This document shows, in pieces, positions 34,857-44,464 of a stretch of 58,034 bases of DNA; the first letter of the stretch is position 1; every line of letters begins with the position of its first letter. The position numbers were made by a program, and so were the translations under genes. This DNA is from Nitrosopumilaceae archaeon (lineage in GTDB: Archaea; Thermoproteota; Nitrososphaeria; Nitrososphaerales; Nitrosopumilaceae), in NCBI GenBank assembly GCA_011523285.1, contig WTHC01000051.1, forward strand, positions 1-58,034. The letters run 5' to 3'. Under the pieces are notes generated by a model, which was not told the origin of the DNA, searched no databases, and saw nothing but the letters and a program-made list of their open reading frames with translations.

Positions 34857-36155
34857 ATGTCAATAATAGCCCCTAAATTCAGATTAGGATATTTCATCAA
34901 ATCTTTGCTAGATAATGTTTTTTGGATAATCATCCTGCTTACTCTTGTTGGAATACCAACAATTCAAGTGGCGTTATTTTTTATTGATTTACCAGTCATA
35001 GACGGTGATCTATTAACTCCATTTCTTGCTTTGACATGGCTAGCAGATCCTTCACGTACTCTACCTATAGTTAAAACTTTAATGCAGACTGATTTTTTTA
35101 AAATCGCTGTATTTCCTGGGTTTGGCTTTGCTGCTTTGTTAGCTGCAGGCACAATATTTGTAGAAAGAAAGCTATTGGCAAAACTTCAATTGCGCGTGGG
35201 GCCTTTTTATTGTGGTAAAATAGAAGGACTTTTACAACTTATGGGTGATGGACTTAAACTAATATCTAAAGAAATAATAATACCTGCTAAAGCTGATAAA
35301 CCAATATTCTGGATTGCACCATTATTGTTCGTAGGAACTGCAGCTGCGTTTATTTCTTTAATACCAGTATCTCCAGGATGGGTAATTGCAGACTTGGATG
35401 TAGGATTACTTGCATTCTTTGTAATAATAGGATTTTTTCCAATTATAACAGTTCTATCATCTTGGTCTGCTAACAGTAAATTTCCATTTATCGGTGGTAT
35501 TAGAGCACTACATCAAATGGTTTCATTTGAAATTCCATTAATACTTTCATTACTAGGAATAGTGATATTGACAGGTTCATTAAATTTATCAGAGATTGTA
35601 GAAAGCCAATATAATTATCCGTGGATAATATTTATGCCAATAGGAGCTATTGTTTTCTTTATAGCTATGTTGGCAGAACTTGAAAGAATCCCATTTGATT
35701 TACCAGAAGCAGAAAGTGAAATAGTTGCTGGATGGTTAACTGAATTCTCTGGCATGATGTATGGTCTTGTACAATTAGGTTCATATCTGAAGTTATACGC
35801 TTTCGCCGCACTATTTGTTGTATTGTTTTTAGGTGGTTGGAATGGTCCAATGGTGATACCTCCATTTCCACAAGAAATAATTACTGACGGCATAGAACTA
35901 GGACCTATTTCAGTTACAGTTCCTGGTTTACCATTATTTACACCAGAAATGTTGAATGGCACATTTTGGTTCACGATAAAAACAGTTGGAGTTATATTTT
36001 TTATTTTGATGCCGAGAGGAGTATTTCCTAGGATAAGAATAGATCTCTTATTGCATATTGGGTGGTATAAACTCATAGGATTGGCATTTGTTAACATCTT
36101 TATATCTCTAAGCTTGTTATATGCTGGAGTATTAGGTCCTGGCGGAATGATATAA
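34857..36155 (+). CDS. nuoH: NADH-quinone oxidoreductase-like subunit H
   Basis: A 432-residue membrane subunit linking the peripheral and membrane arms. The quinone-channel loop ERIPFDLPEAESEIVAG, RVGPFYCGKIEGLLQLMGDGLKL and PRIRIDLLLHIGW are diagnostic. It is about 100 residues longer than bacterial NuoH, with an extra N-terminal helix and loop (residues 1-80) and an extracellular-type loop near 330-370. The last base of its stop is the first base of nuoI. Confidence 0.95.
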   Translation: MSIIAPKFRLGYFIKSLLDNVFWIIILLTLVGIPTIQVALFFIDLPVIDGDLLTPFLALTWLADPSRTLPIVKTLMQTDFFKIAVFPGFGFAALLAAGTIFVERKLLAKLQLRVGPFYCGKIEGLLQLMGDGLKLISKEIIIPAKADKPIFWIAPLLFVGTAAAFISLIPVSPGWVIADLDVGLLAFFVIIGFFPIITVLSSWSANSKFPFIGGIRALHQMVSFEIPLILSLLGIVILTGSLNLSEIVESQYNYPWIIFMPIGAIVFFIAMLAELERIPFDLPEAESEIVAGWLTEFSGMMYGLVQLGSYLKLYAFAALFVVLFLGGWNGPMVIPPFPQEIITDGIELGPISVTVPGLPLFTPEMLNGTFWFTIKTVGVIFFILMPRGVFPRIRIDLLLHIGWYKLIGLAFVNIFISLSLLYAGVLGPGGMI

Positions 36156-36652
36156 TGGGTACTGCAAGCGGAATAATTAAAGCATTGAATTCTGGAATTA
36201 AGCATATAGCAATTAAAAGATTTACTTTAAGATATCCAGAACAAAAATTGAAATTTGTTGGTGACGGATATCAATTTGATCCTGTTTCTGGTGTGGGAGT
36301 AGCTGGGCTCAAAGGCAGACATATGCTTTTTCATGATAAATGTACTGGATGTCAATTGTGTTCTATAGCATGTGAAGGTATTGCAGAAGCTATTTCTATG
36401 GTTAAGGTTGATGAAAAATGGAAACAAAATAAAAAATCAATAATGCCGCAGATTGATTATGGTAAATGTGTGTTTTGTGGTTTGTGTGTAGATGCATGCC
36501 CATTTTATGCTTTGTACATGACCAATGATTATGAACTATCTTCTTTCAGCAAAGAAGGATTAATTTATACCCCTGCTCAATTACAAGTTAAACCAAACAT
36601 TAAACAGGACGCAGAAATAAAAATAAGTGATAGAGGTGCAACGCATGGCTGA
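36155..36652 (+). CDS. nuoI: NADH-quinone oxidoreductase-like subunit I
   Basis: A 165-residue ferredoxin-like subunit with two 4Fe-4S motifs: CTGCQLCSIACEG (Cys spacing intact; Glu replaces the usual Pro) and CVFCGLCVDACPF. It relays electrons (N6a/N6b) to N2. ATG at 36155. Confidence 0.95.
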   Translation: MGTASGIIKALNSGIKHIAIKRFTLRYPEQKLKFVGDGYQFDPVSGVGVAGLKGRHMLFHDKCTGCQLCSIACEGIAEAISMVKVDEKWKQNKKSIMPQIDYGKCVFCGLCVDACPFYALYMTNDYELSSFSKEGLIYTPAQLQVKPNIKQDAEIKISDRGATHG

Positions 36653-37157
36653 CATTACTTTTTTGATAATTGCTATATTTACTGTAGGCTGCGCTATCGC
36701 ATCTTTAGAATTACGTTCATTAATTTATGGCTCTATATCATTAATGGGTTCTCTTCTTGGTATTGCTTTTTTTTTCTTATTACTAGATTCTCCTTTCGTA
36801 GCAATGTTTCAAATTGCTGTGTATGTAGGATCTATAGCGGTACTTATTTTATTCACTGTGATGCTAGTTAAAAGAGAATTGATCTTTAATAAAATTGAGG
36901 ATCCAAAAAGGAAATATGTTGGAATAGTACTAATGCTAGTTTTGATCACAGGACTAGGATCTGTTATAATTGATTCTGGGCTTAAATTTCTAAATACGAA
37001 TACTGCCCCAATTGATTTTAGTGAAATTGGAGAAGACTTTGTAACTTACTATTGGCCTGCATTAATAATTATGGCGTTGATATTATCTAGCTCAATTACG
37101 GGCGCACTTGTTTTGGCAAGAAGAGAGGATATTGAAAATGAACAACACACTAATTGA
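36645..37157 (+). CDS. nuoJ: NADH-quinone oxidoreductase-like subunit J
   Basis: A 170-residue membrane protein with five predicted helices. AVYVGSIAVLILFTVMLV (pi-bulge helix motif) is typical. ATG at 36645 overlaps the nuoI stop by 8 nt and is preceded by GAGGTG; the frame is open up to 36627 but the ATG is better placed. Confidence 0.93.
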   Translation: MADITFLIIAIFTVGCAIASLELRSLIYGSISLMGSLLGIAFFFLLLDSPFVAMFQIAVYVGSIAVLILFTVMLVKRELIFNKIEDPKRKYVGIVLMLVLITGLGSVIIDSGLKFLNTNTAPIDFSEIGEDFVTYYWPALIIMALILSSSITGALVLARREDIENEQHTN

Positions 37158-37443
37158 TTTTGTCATAGTGTCAATCACATTACTTAGTATTGGAATTTAT
37201 GGGCTTGCAGTGAAACGAAATGCTATTAGAATGCTTTTCGCAATAGAAATCATCATCAACGCTGCTAACTTAAATTTAATTTCTTTTGCTAGATTTTTAC
37301 CTCACAGTAGTGGACAAACATTAGCACTATTCTCTATCGCCATAGCCGCGGCTGAGGTCGCAGTTGGATTAGCGTTAATCATAGTAGCATATAGAATGTA
37401 CAAAAATGTGGACATTGCTGAATTTAGGAGCTTGAAAGGTTAA
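37138..37443 (+). CDS. nuoK: NADH-quinone oxidoreductase-like subunit K
   Basis: A 101-residue three-helix subunit with the conserved membrane Glu residues in MLFAIEIIINAANLN and AIAAAEVAVGLALI, part of the proton path. ATG at 37138, overlapping nuoJ by 20 nt and preceded by GAGAGGAT, gives the normal length of about 100 residues. Confidence 0.95.
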   Translation: MNNTLIDFVIVSITLLSIGIYGLAVKRNAIRMLFAIEIIINAANLNLISFARFLPHSSGQTLALFSIAIAAAEVAVGLALIIVAYRMYKNVDIAEFRSLKG

Positions 37444-39017
37444 TGGAATATTTAGCGTTACAAGTTGTATTCTTACCATTGCTATTATCGCCATTAGCAT
37501 ATTTATTAGGTAGAAAATTTGGCCCTACAACCACAATGTGGTTTACGTTTGGCATTCTTGCTTATTGTACTTCTATTATAATCCACCAATTTACAATCGG
37601 TGATTATGAAGAACATTATAAGTGGACTGAACAATTTGGAGAATTTGGATTTTTATTTGACGGATTGTCTTCCATATTTGCAATCATTATCTATCTTTTG
37701 TGTACTATACTCACATTATATTCTAAACCATACATGATTCACAAATTTCAGGAAAATTTTAAACTAGAAAATAAAAATGAGCAACAATCTCAATTACAAA
37801 ATAAACAAACTATGATTGTTCAAACTGATCAAACGGAATATATTAACAAAAACTCTGGTGTATATTTTGCATTATATCTAGTCTTTGCTATGGGTATGTT
37901 GGGTACAGTACTGGCAACCAATTTGATAGAATTCTATGTCTTTTTTGAAGTAATGTTGGTACCTGCATTTTTTTTAATTGCATTTTATGGAGATGGTAAT
38001 AAACGTAGAATCTCCTTGATGTTCTTTTTTTGGACTCATGTAGGAGCTGTAATATTACTACTAGGCTTCTTGACAATAGGTCTGAGTATAGGAAGTTTTG
38101 ATTTTGTAGATATAGACGAATCTGAAATTCCAGAAGATATTCTTCTGCTATCTGCTAGTGCTATTATAATAGGACTGGGAGTTAAATTAGCAGCTTTCAT
38201 GTTTCATATATGGTTGCCTTATGCACATGGATCTGCACCGACGCCAATAAGTGCTTTATTATCTCCTGCTATGATCGGAATAGGTGCATATGGATTATTT
38301 AGATTGATAATTGAATTTTTGCCTGGTGCTTATCATGAATTGGCTATATGGTTGCACATATGGGGTCTATTAACTATGATATATGGTGGAATAATGGCGT
38401 TAATGCAAGATGATATAAAACGCTTATTTGCTTATTCGAGTATAAGTCAAATGGGTTATTTGTTATTTGGCATCGGTTCATATTCTGTGTTAGGCATGAC
38501 TGGAGCAGAAATGATGTATATCACACATGCGCTAGGTAAAGGATTGCTTTTTATGAGTGCCGGTGTATTAATAGTACAAGTTAAGACTCGTAGTATTTCT
38601 AAGCTTGGTGGATTGGCGAATAAACTACCTGTTACTGTTGTATGTGCAGTAATCGGTGCACTTACAATAATGGGAGTACCTCCAACTAGCGGATTCATGG
38701 GCGAATGGATGTTATTCTATGGTGCTATAGACACAGCTATTGATGAAGATTCTACATTGAGAATCATAATATTCAGCCTTGGACTAATATCTACAGTTAT
38801 TACTATGTCATACATGCTATGGATGCTTAAAAGAGTATTTTTTGGAAAATTGCCTGAAAATCTAACACATGTAAAAGACGGGAATTGGTATATGTTATCT
38901 CCTATGATAGTATTGGCAGGCCTTACAATTATTTTAGGAATATATCCAGATATATTCTTAAATAAAATAGTTCCATATATGAGTGAAATAACCACGAGGA
39001 TATTGAGCATCAATTAA
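37443..39017 (+). CDS. nuoM: NADH-quinone oxidoreductase-like subunit M
   Basis: A 524-residue Mrp-type antiporter-like subunit. The conserved Glu is in FEVMLVPAFFLIAF, the proton-path Lys in LGVKLAAFMFHIWLPYAH, and the family motif ALMQDDIKRLFAYSSISQMG follows. Residues about 98-132 form a hydrophilic Gln/Asn/Lys-rich insert between helices that standard NuoM lacks. ATG at 37443 overlaps the nuoK TAA by 1 nt. Confidence 0.95.
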   Translation: MEYLALQVVFLPLLLSPLAYLLGRKFGPTTTMWFTFGILAYCTSIIIHQFTIGDYEEHYKWTEQFGEFGFLFDGLSSIFAIIIYLLCTILTLYSKPYMIHKFQENFKLENKNEQQSQLQNKQTMIVQTDQTEYINKNSGVYFALYLVFAMGMLGTVLATNLIEFYVFFEVMLVPAFFLIAFYGDGNKRRISLMFFFWTHVGAVILLLGFLTIGLSIGSFDFVDIDESEIPEDILLLSASAIIIGLGVKLAAFMFHIWLPYAHGSAPTPISALLSPAMIGIGAYGLFRLIIEFLPGAYHELAIWLHIWGLLTMIYGGIMALMQDDIKRLFAYSSISQMGYLLFGIGSYSVLGMTGAEMMYITHALGKGLLFMSAGVLIVQVKTRSISKLGGLANKLPVTVVCAVIGALTIMGVPPTSGFMGEWMLFYGAIDTAIDEDSTLRIIIFSLGLISTVITMSYMLWMLKRVFFGKLPENLTHVKDGNWYMLSPMIVLAGLTIILGIYPDIFLNKIVPYMSEITTRILSIN

Positions 39018-39021
39018 ATCA

Positions 39022-41088
39022 GTGAAATATATGGAACAAAATTTTAACGAATTAATTGCGTGGTTGATTTGGATTTTACCATTTGTTGCAGCAATAATAA
39101 TACCTGCCATAGGAAAAAGATATAATAACTTAGTTGGTTATGTTGCAAGTGCTATTGCATTATTTAGCGCAATAACAGCTGCATCAATTTTACCTAACGC
39201 AATAGAGTCTCATGGAATACATAATCAAGTATTATGGATTTCTACCATTGATCTAAAAGCCGGCGTATTGGCAGATCCTCTCTCTATAATAATGTCTAAC
39301 ATTGTTGCTTGGATATCATTTCTAATCACAGTGTATAGCATTGGTTACATGAAACATGATAAAGATCAAGTAAGATTTTGGTTTTGGATGATGTTTTTTA
39401 TAGGTTCTATGCAATTGATAGTTTTATCTGATAATTTACTCCAAATGTTTTTTGGTTGGGAAGGTGTAGGTCTTGCATCGTACGCATTAATTAGTTTTTG
39501 GTATAGAGATAAGAAACAACATCATGTTGGAACAGAAAATCATAGTGTGTTGGGATTAGTTGAATATTATTCTCCCACTCATGCTGGAATGAAAGCTTTC
39601 ATCATGACTAAAGTTGGAGATATAATGATGCTAGCTGGAATGTTTTTAATTTTTTCATTCGCAGGAACTTTCGGATTTAGAGAATTGATTGATGATACAA
39701 CTTGGGCAACTAATATGGCAACTGATGGTCTATTGATCCCTGCAATTGTTTTACTATTCGGAGGCGCCATAGGAAAATCGGCACAATTTCCATTAAATGA
39801 ATGGCTGCTTGAAGCTATGACAGGCCCTACTGCAGTTTCTGCATTAATACATGCAGCTACCATGGTTAAAGCAGGTGTATTTTTGGTTGCACGATTAGGC
39901 CCAATATTATTCTCCTTGAGTATGGCTGGAATACTAGTAGATCAATTTTTCGAAATCGTTGCTCTCACAGGTGCGATTACGGCACTGTTGCTGGCAACTC
40001 AAGGTATGGTTAATATGGAATTAAAAAAAGTTCTAGCATATTCTACAGGATCTCAAATTGGATATATGATGATGGCTTTAGGTATGGCTGGTTTATCTGA
40101 TCAATTTGTGGATGGTTATACTGCCGGTTTTTTCCATCTAATGTCTCATGCTATGTTTAAAGCATCATTATTTATGGCAGCTGGATCATTGATACATGTG
40201 GTAGGATCTAGATTTATGACTGATATGGGTGGGTTAAGAAAACATGTGCATAAAACATATATTTTCGTTTGGGCATCTGGTTTGGCACTAATGGGAGCAC
40301 CATTTATTACTACAGGATTTTGGAGCAAAGATGCAATATTCGCATCTATATATGAATCAGGACATGTTCTTGCATTACCAATTTTCATAATTGCAGTTTT
40401 GACAGCGATCATAACTGCTTTTTACACTACTAGAATGATTGGGATTATATTTTTTGGTGAGCGTAGTCAACACATAATGAAAATGGAAAAATCTGGGGAT
40501 CATATACACGAAGTAGATAAATTAATGTGGTTGCCATATGGCATATTAGCTATCTTAACAATAGGCGTTGGAATTTTTGGATTGTCTGCAGAGAATAATA
40601 TCCATAGCATATTTGCAGAATATCTTGAACATTCATTTGGTATACACTCAGCTCATTTAAATACTGAAGAACATAATGATATCAATTTATTTAGTGGACT
40701 CAATGCTCTTGCAGTTGCATTTTCATTATTGGCTTTCGTTGTTGGGTTCGTATTGGGTTATATTTTTTATATTGGTAGGTATATTGATCCTACTAAATTT
40801 GTAAATTCAAATTTGTTGTTTTATTCATTGCATAAATTAATGCTAAACAGATGGTACTTGAATACGCTAATTTACTGGTGTTTTGTGATTTCGCCATTAC
40901 TAATAGCAAGAAGAATATGGAGATATTTTGAACAAACCGTTGTTGATTTGGGTATGAATAACGGATTTGAATATGCTATCAAATGGAGCTCGTCTATCAT
41001 CCATAAAACGCAAACAGGAGTAGTACAATCTTATCTGTACGTATTTGGAGCTGGACTTCTTTTTGTTATTCTAATATTGTTAGTATAG
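39022..41088 (+). CDS. nuoL: NADH-quinone oxidoreductase-like subunit L
   Basis: A 688-residue antiporter-like subunit, the distal proton pump. It has FGWEGVGLASYALISFWY, GKSAQFPLNEWLLEAMTGPTAVSALIHAATMVKAGVFL and AYSTGSQIGYMM, and a long C-terminal region that should form the lateral helix. GTG at 39022 or ATG at 39031 may be used. It lies between nuoM and nuoN, an order different from L-M-N in bacteria. Confidence 0.95.
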   Translation: MKYMEQNFNELIAWLIWILPFVAAIIIPAIGKRYNNLVGYVASAIALFSAITAASILPNAIESHGIHNQVLWISTIDLKAGVLADPLSIIMSNIVAWISFLITVYSIGYMKHDKDQVRFWFWMMFFIGSMQLIVLSDNLLQMFFGWEGVGLASYALISFWYRDKKQHHVGTENHSVLGLVEYYSPTHAGMKAFIMTKVGDIMMLAGMFLIFSFAGTFGFRELIDDTTWATNMATDGLLIPAIVLLFGGAIGKSAQFPLNEWLLEAMTGPTAVSALIHAATMVKAGVFLVARLGPILFSLSMAGILVDQFFEIVALTGAITALLLATQGMVNMELKKVLAYSTGSQIGYMMMALGMAGLSDQFVDGYTAGFFHLMSHAMFKASLFMAAGSLIHVVGSRFMTDMGGLRKHVHKTYIFVWASGLALMGAPFITTGFWSKDAIFASIYESGHVLALPIFIIAVLTAIITAFYTTRMIGIIFFGERSQHIMKMEKSGDHIHEVDKLMWLPYGILAILTIGVGIFGLSAENNIHSIFAEYLEHSFGIHSAHLNTEEHNDINLFSGLNALAVAFSLLAFVVGFVLGYIFYIGRYIDPTKFVNSNLLFYSLHKLMLNRWYLNTLIYWCFVISPLLIARRIWRYFEQTVVDLGMNNGFEYAIKWSSSIIHKTQTGVVQSYLYVFGAGLLFVILILLV

Positions 41089-41096
41089 TGGATTAA

Positions 41097-42569
41097 ATGA
41101 TAGAAATTACATCTACTCCAATTGTTTTAATAATTGTTCTAGGAATTGCAGGTGTAATATTGCCAATAATAAGCATAACCAGAAAAAACGTCTCTTCAAA
41201 GTTGTATGGTGCAATCTCTTTGGCAGTTTTAATATCGTCTATATTATTTGTTATATATCAATTAACTTCATCTGCAATATTGTCGTCGTTTTCTGAAGAT
41301 GTATTAACTGTAGATCTTCTTGGAGATTTATTCGCTATTTCCATGTTGTTGGTAGCAATTATGACTACCGTAGGCTCATTTGATTTTATACGTAAAAAAT
41401 CTTATTCTTCAATATATTTCTCATTGATTTTACTATCCACAATTGGTATGGTATTGGTTGCATACTCTACAGATTTGGTAATGCTTTTTGTTGCATGGGA
41501 ATTAATGAGTATTCCTACTTACATATTAGCTGGATTTTTGAAAAAGAATCCCAGTTCAAATGAAGCGGCATTAAAATACTTTTTATTCGGAGCATTATCT
41601 TCCGCAATAATAATTTATGGGATATCTATTACATATGGCATTACTGGTTCCACTAACATATCTGAAGTTATACGAGTTTTTTCCACAATAGATGCCGAAA
41701 TGTTGCCGTTGGCATTATTAGCAGTATCTATGTTTATAGCTGGATTTGGTTTTAAAATGGGGCTCGTTCCATTTCACATGTGGCTTCCAGATACATATGA
41801 AGGTTCTCCTCCCACTATAACGGCTTTATTAGCTGCAGGCACTAAAAAAGCTGGATTTGCAGCTGCTATAAGAATAATAATAATTGGTACGATTGCCTTA
41901 AATTTTGATTGGACTTTAGCTCTAGGAATTATTGCAATAATGACAATGACGATTGGTAATATAGCTGCCATCATGCAAAAAAATCTCACAAGAATGTTAG
42001 CTTATTCTAGTATAGGACATGCTGGCTACATATTAATTGGCTTAGCCACGTATCCATTGTCCAATATTGGACTTCAAGGATCATTGTTTCATATAATTAA
42101 TCATGCTGTGATGAAATGTGCTGCTTTTATTGCAGTAACAGGTATCATAATTACAATCAAAACAACTTATATAGATAAAATAAAAGGATTAGGCGTTAGA
42201 ATGCCAATAACCGCATTGGGGCTTACTATTTCTTTATTGGCATTAGCTGGAGTGCCGCCTCTAAACGGATTTTGGAGCAAATTAATGTTATTTGGTGCTG
42301 CACTTGATGCAGGATCTACGTATTCATGGATATATTGGCTTGCGATAGCAGGTGTTCTTAACAGTGCTTTGTCTTTAGCATATTATGGATGGGTTATAAG
42401 GAAAATGTATTTTGAGGGTGATCGCACAATCTCAATTAAAGAACCTAAATCTATAATCTCAGTAATGATATTTTCTATATTGTTTATTGTTGGAGTTGGA
42501 GTTTATCCAGATCTAATAATTCAATTTACAGAAAAAATAATATTTCAACTAACTATGGCACTGAATTAA
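41097..42569 (+). CDS. nuoN: NADH-quinone oxidoreductase-like subunit N
   Basis: A 490-residue antiporter-like subunit. It shows AWELMSIPTYILAGF, FKMGLVPFHMWLPDTYEGSPP, and IMQKNLTRMLAYSSIGHAGY. ATG at 41097. Last gene of the nuo operon; its 3' end overlaps the convergent prenyl synthase by 17 nt. Confidence 0.95.
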   Translation: MIEITSTPIVLIIVLGIAGVILPIISITRKNVSSKLYGAISLAVLISSILFVIYQLTSSAILSSFSEDVLTVDLLGDLFAISMLLVAIMTTVGSFDFIRKKSYSSIYFSLILLSTIGMVLVAYSTDLVMLFVAWELMSIPTYILAGFLKKNPSSNEAALKYFLFGALSSAIIIYGISITYGITGSTNISEVIRVFSTIDAEMLPLALLAVSMFIAGFGFKMGLVPFHMWLPDTYEGSPPTITALLAAGTKKAGFAAAIRIIIIGTIALNFDWTLALGIIAIMTMTIGNIAAIMQKNLTRMLAYSSIGHAGYILIGLATYPLSNIGLQGSLFHIINHAVMKCAAFIAVTGIIITIKTTYIDKIKGLGVRMPITALGLTISLLALAGVPPLNGFWSKLMLFGAALDAGSTYSWIYWLAIAGVLNSALSLAYYGWVIRKMYFEGDRTISIKEPKSIISVMIFSILFIVGVGVYPDLIIQFTEKIIFQLTMALN

Positions 42570-43419
42570 ATTTAGTAAATTCAATCAAATTTTCTAAACT
42601 GGTTTTTGCACTATTACTATCAAATCTGGCTAGATTCTTTGTAGCCCTATTTGAGTATATATTAAGCAAATTCTCCATATGATCAAAAATATTACGTGGA
42701 TCCGAGCTGTTTTTTATTAATAGATTGAATAATTTTTCTTCGTTATTCCAATCATGTAGATCATCATTTATTTGGTATGCTATCCCAATATTCTTACCAT
42801 ATTCAGATATAGCTTTAATTTCGTTCTCGTTTCCACAATTTATTATACCGCCTAGTTTAGACGCAGCTTCAAACACACTGGCAGTTTTGTATTCTATCAC
42901 TTTGATATAATCGTCAAATGTTATATCTTCATTTGTTTGTAATCTATTTTCCATCATCTCTCCCTCACTCATTAACATTGCAGTTGATGCTAAATTCTTA
43001 GTTACAATATGATTGTTGATTTTGGATGATATGTTTAATATTAGCCCTAGCACAAAGTCGCCAGTTAGAATGCTTGTATTATAACCATATTTTATGTGAA
43101 AAGGCTCTTTACCTCTTCTTCCATATTCGTTATCTATTATATCATCATGTATTATAGATTCTGTATGAAGTAATTCTACTGCACATGATGCCATATATGC
43201 TGTCTTATTTGCTGTGCCAATACATTCTGCACTTAATATAAGAATTAATGGTCTGATCCTCTTGCCATTATCTATTGCATATCTCAGAGGGCCTATAAAT
43301 TCTGAATTAGAATATGTGTTTAACTCATCATACAGTGTAGTATTAATATTATTGATATATTTTTCATAGTTATTGATTAATGAATTGATAGCAAAGTTTT
43401 TGTCCAAAAACCAACACAT
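42553..43419 (-). CDS. Polyprenyl (geranylgeranyl-type) diphosphate synthase
   Basis: A 288-residue all-helical trans-prenyltransferase. The first Asp-rich motif is HDDIIDNEYGRRGK (DDxxD plus RRG) and the second is NDDLHDW. It elongates allylic diphosphates with IPP; C20 products would feed archaeal ether lipids. Residues before the first motif (VELLHTESI) lack large aromatics right before DDxxD (Ile-His), compatible with a longer product, but chain length is a guess. Confidence 0.9.
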   Translation of the reverse strand: MCWFLDKNFAINSLINNYEKYINNINTTLYDELNTYSNSEFIGPLRYAIDNGKRIRPLILILSAECIGTANKTAYMASCAVELLHTESIIHDDIIDNEYGRRGKEPFHIKYGYNTSILTGDFVLGLILNISSKINNHIVTKNLASTAMLMSEGEMMENRLQTNEDITFDDYIKVIEYKTASVFEAASKLGGIINCGNENEIKAISEYGKNIGIAYQINDDLHDWNNEEKLFNLLIKNSSDPRNIFDHMENLLNIYSNRATKNLARFDSNSAKTSLENLIEFTKFNSVP

Positions 43420-43455
43420 TGTGAATATTTTTGATTAATATTAATATTTTGATAT

Positions 43456-43531
43456 TGCTCCCGCCGGGATTTGAACCCGGGATCACCGCCTTGAAAGGGC
43501 GGTATGCTTGACCGGTCTACACCACAGGAGC
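43456..43531 (-). tRNA. tRNA-Glu (anticodon TTC)
   Basis: Acceptor GCTCCTG/CGGGAGC, anticodon stem CCGCC/GGCGG closing loop CTTTCAA (anticodon TTC), T-arm CCGGG/CCCGG with loop TTCAAAT, discriminator A. Confidence 0.95.
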
Positions 43532-43665
43532 GTATACGTTTGCACGTATCATTTTGTTAATAAAATCTTTTGGAATCAATTTCATGATTTTTTCTACATT
43601 ATATTTTATCATTTCGTATCTAACTTAAAATATGACATTAGATATTGAAATATGGTATTTTTACT

Positions 43666-43739
43666 GGGCCCGTAACTCAGCTTGGTAGAGTAACCGGCTC
43701 ATAACCGGTAAGTCAAGGGATCGAAGCCCTTTGGGCCCA
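43666..43739 (+). tRNA. tRNA with CAT anticodon (elongator Met or Ile2)
   Basis: Acceptor GGGCCCG/TGGGCCC, anticodon stem ACCGG/CCGGT closing loop CTCATAA, T-arm AAGGG/CCCTT with an unusual loop ATCGAAG (A54 in place of T), discriminator A. The acceptor is not the AGCGGG-type start of archaeal initiators, so it is either elongator Met or the Ile2 tRNA whose C34 is changed to agmatidine. Divergent from tRNA-Glu by 134 bp. Confidence 0.9.
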
Positions 43740-43829
43740 TTTTCGAAACAATTTTTAAACTGAATGTTGGTGTCAATATGGCCTGCAATGAAGAATTAGA
43801 GTTATTTCTGAACTATGATGTTAAGGCAT

Positions 43830-44414
43830 TTATCTGAGCTTGCCAATATTAAATCTTGGATCTGTGGTATTAAGATACTGGAAAACTTCGTTTATATGAA
43901 TCACTTCGTGTGTGGAAATCTTACTTGATTTTATAAATTCATTATCTGATACACTCCTGTTTATTATTGTGTATATGCCAGTAATAATTATATTATTTTT
44001 ATTAAGTGCTTTTATGTTATTCTCAATAGTTTTGCCCGTGGTTATCACATCATCTACAATTATAGTTTTCATGTTATGAAATGTATGTCCTTCTATAGAT
44101 TTTGATGTGCCATGAGATTTATTATCATTTCTTACATAAATTAATGGTTTCATTGATTCTAATGCTAGTGCTGATGTTAATATTAATCCACTTGTAGGTA
44201 TAGCTGTAAAACAATCAAAATTTTCTAAGCCAATTTGATCGTTTATTATATTCAATAAACGGTGTACTACTTTGCGAAATTGGTTAGGATAGCTGTATAA
44301 CATTCTGATGTCTACATAGAAATCACTACTCATTCCACTTGAAAGCATAAAATTTCCAAATTTTATTATTTGATTATAGTACAAGAAAAACGCTAATTCT
44401 TTCTTAAAACTCAT
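43830..44414 (-). CDS. pyrE: Orotate phosphoribosyltransferase
   Basis: A 194-residue type I PRTase converting orotate and PRPP to OMP. The PRPP loop is TIIVDDVITTGKT; the family-specific YVRNDNKSHGTSKSIEG and the early FGNFMLSSGMSSDFYVDIR are present. Length normal. ATG at 44414; divergent from the LarA-like gene, with only 50 bp between starts. Confidence 0.93.
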   Translation of the reverse strand: MSFKKELAFFLYYNQIIKFGNFMLSSGMSSDFYVDIRMLYSYPNQFRKVVHRLLNIINDQIGLENFDCFTAIPTSGLILTSALALESMKPLIYVRNDNKSHGTSKSIEGHTFHNMKTIIVDDVITTGKTIENNIKALNKNNIIITGIYTIINRSVSDNEFIKSSKISTHEVIHINEVFQYLNTTDPRFNIGKLR

Positions 44415-44464
44415 ACTTATAAAACAGATCAGATTTATTTTAGTTTATTTATTATTGTCTATAT

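Noticed and set aside
35615-36205. 196-codon minus-strand ORF opposite nuoH
   Set aside because: Antisense of a well-conserved nuo subunit; composition is that of a shadow frame.
43778-43837. 19-codon ORF after the CAT tRNA (MACNEELELF...)
   Set aside because: Very short, overlaps the pyrE 3' end, and the nearby TTTAAA box is 21.5 nt from its ATG instead of the 27.5 nt seen elsewhere. No support beyond being open.
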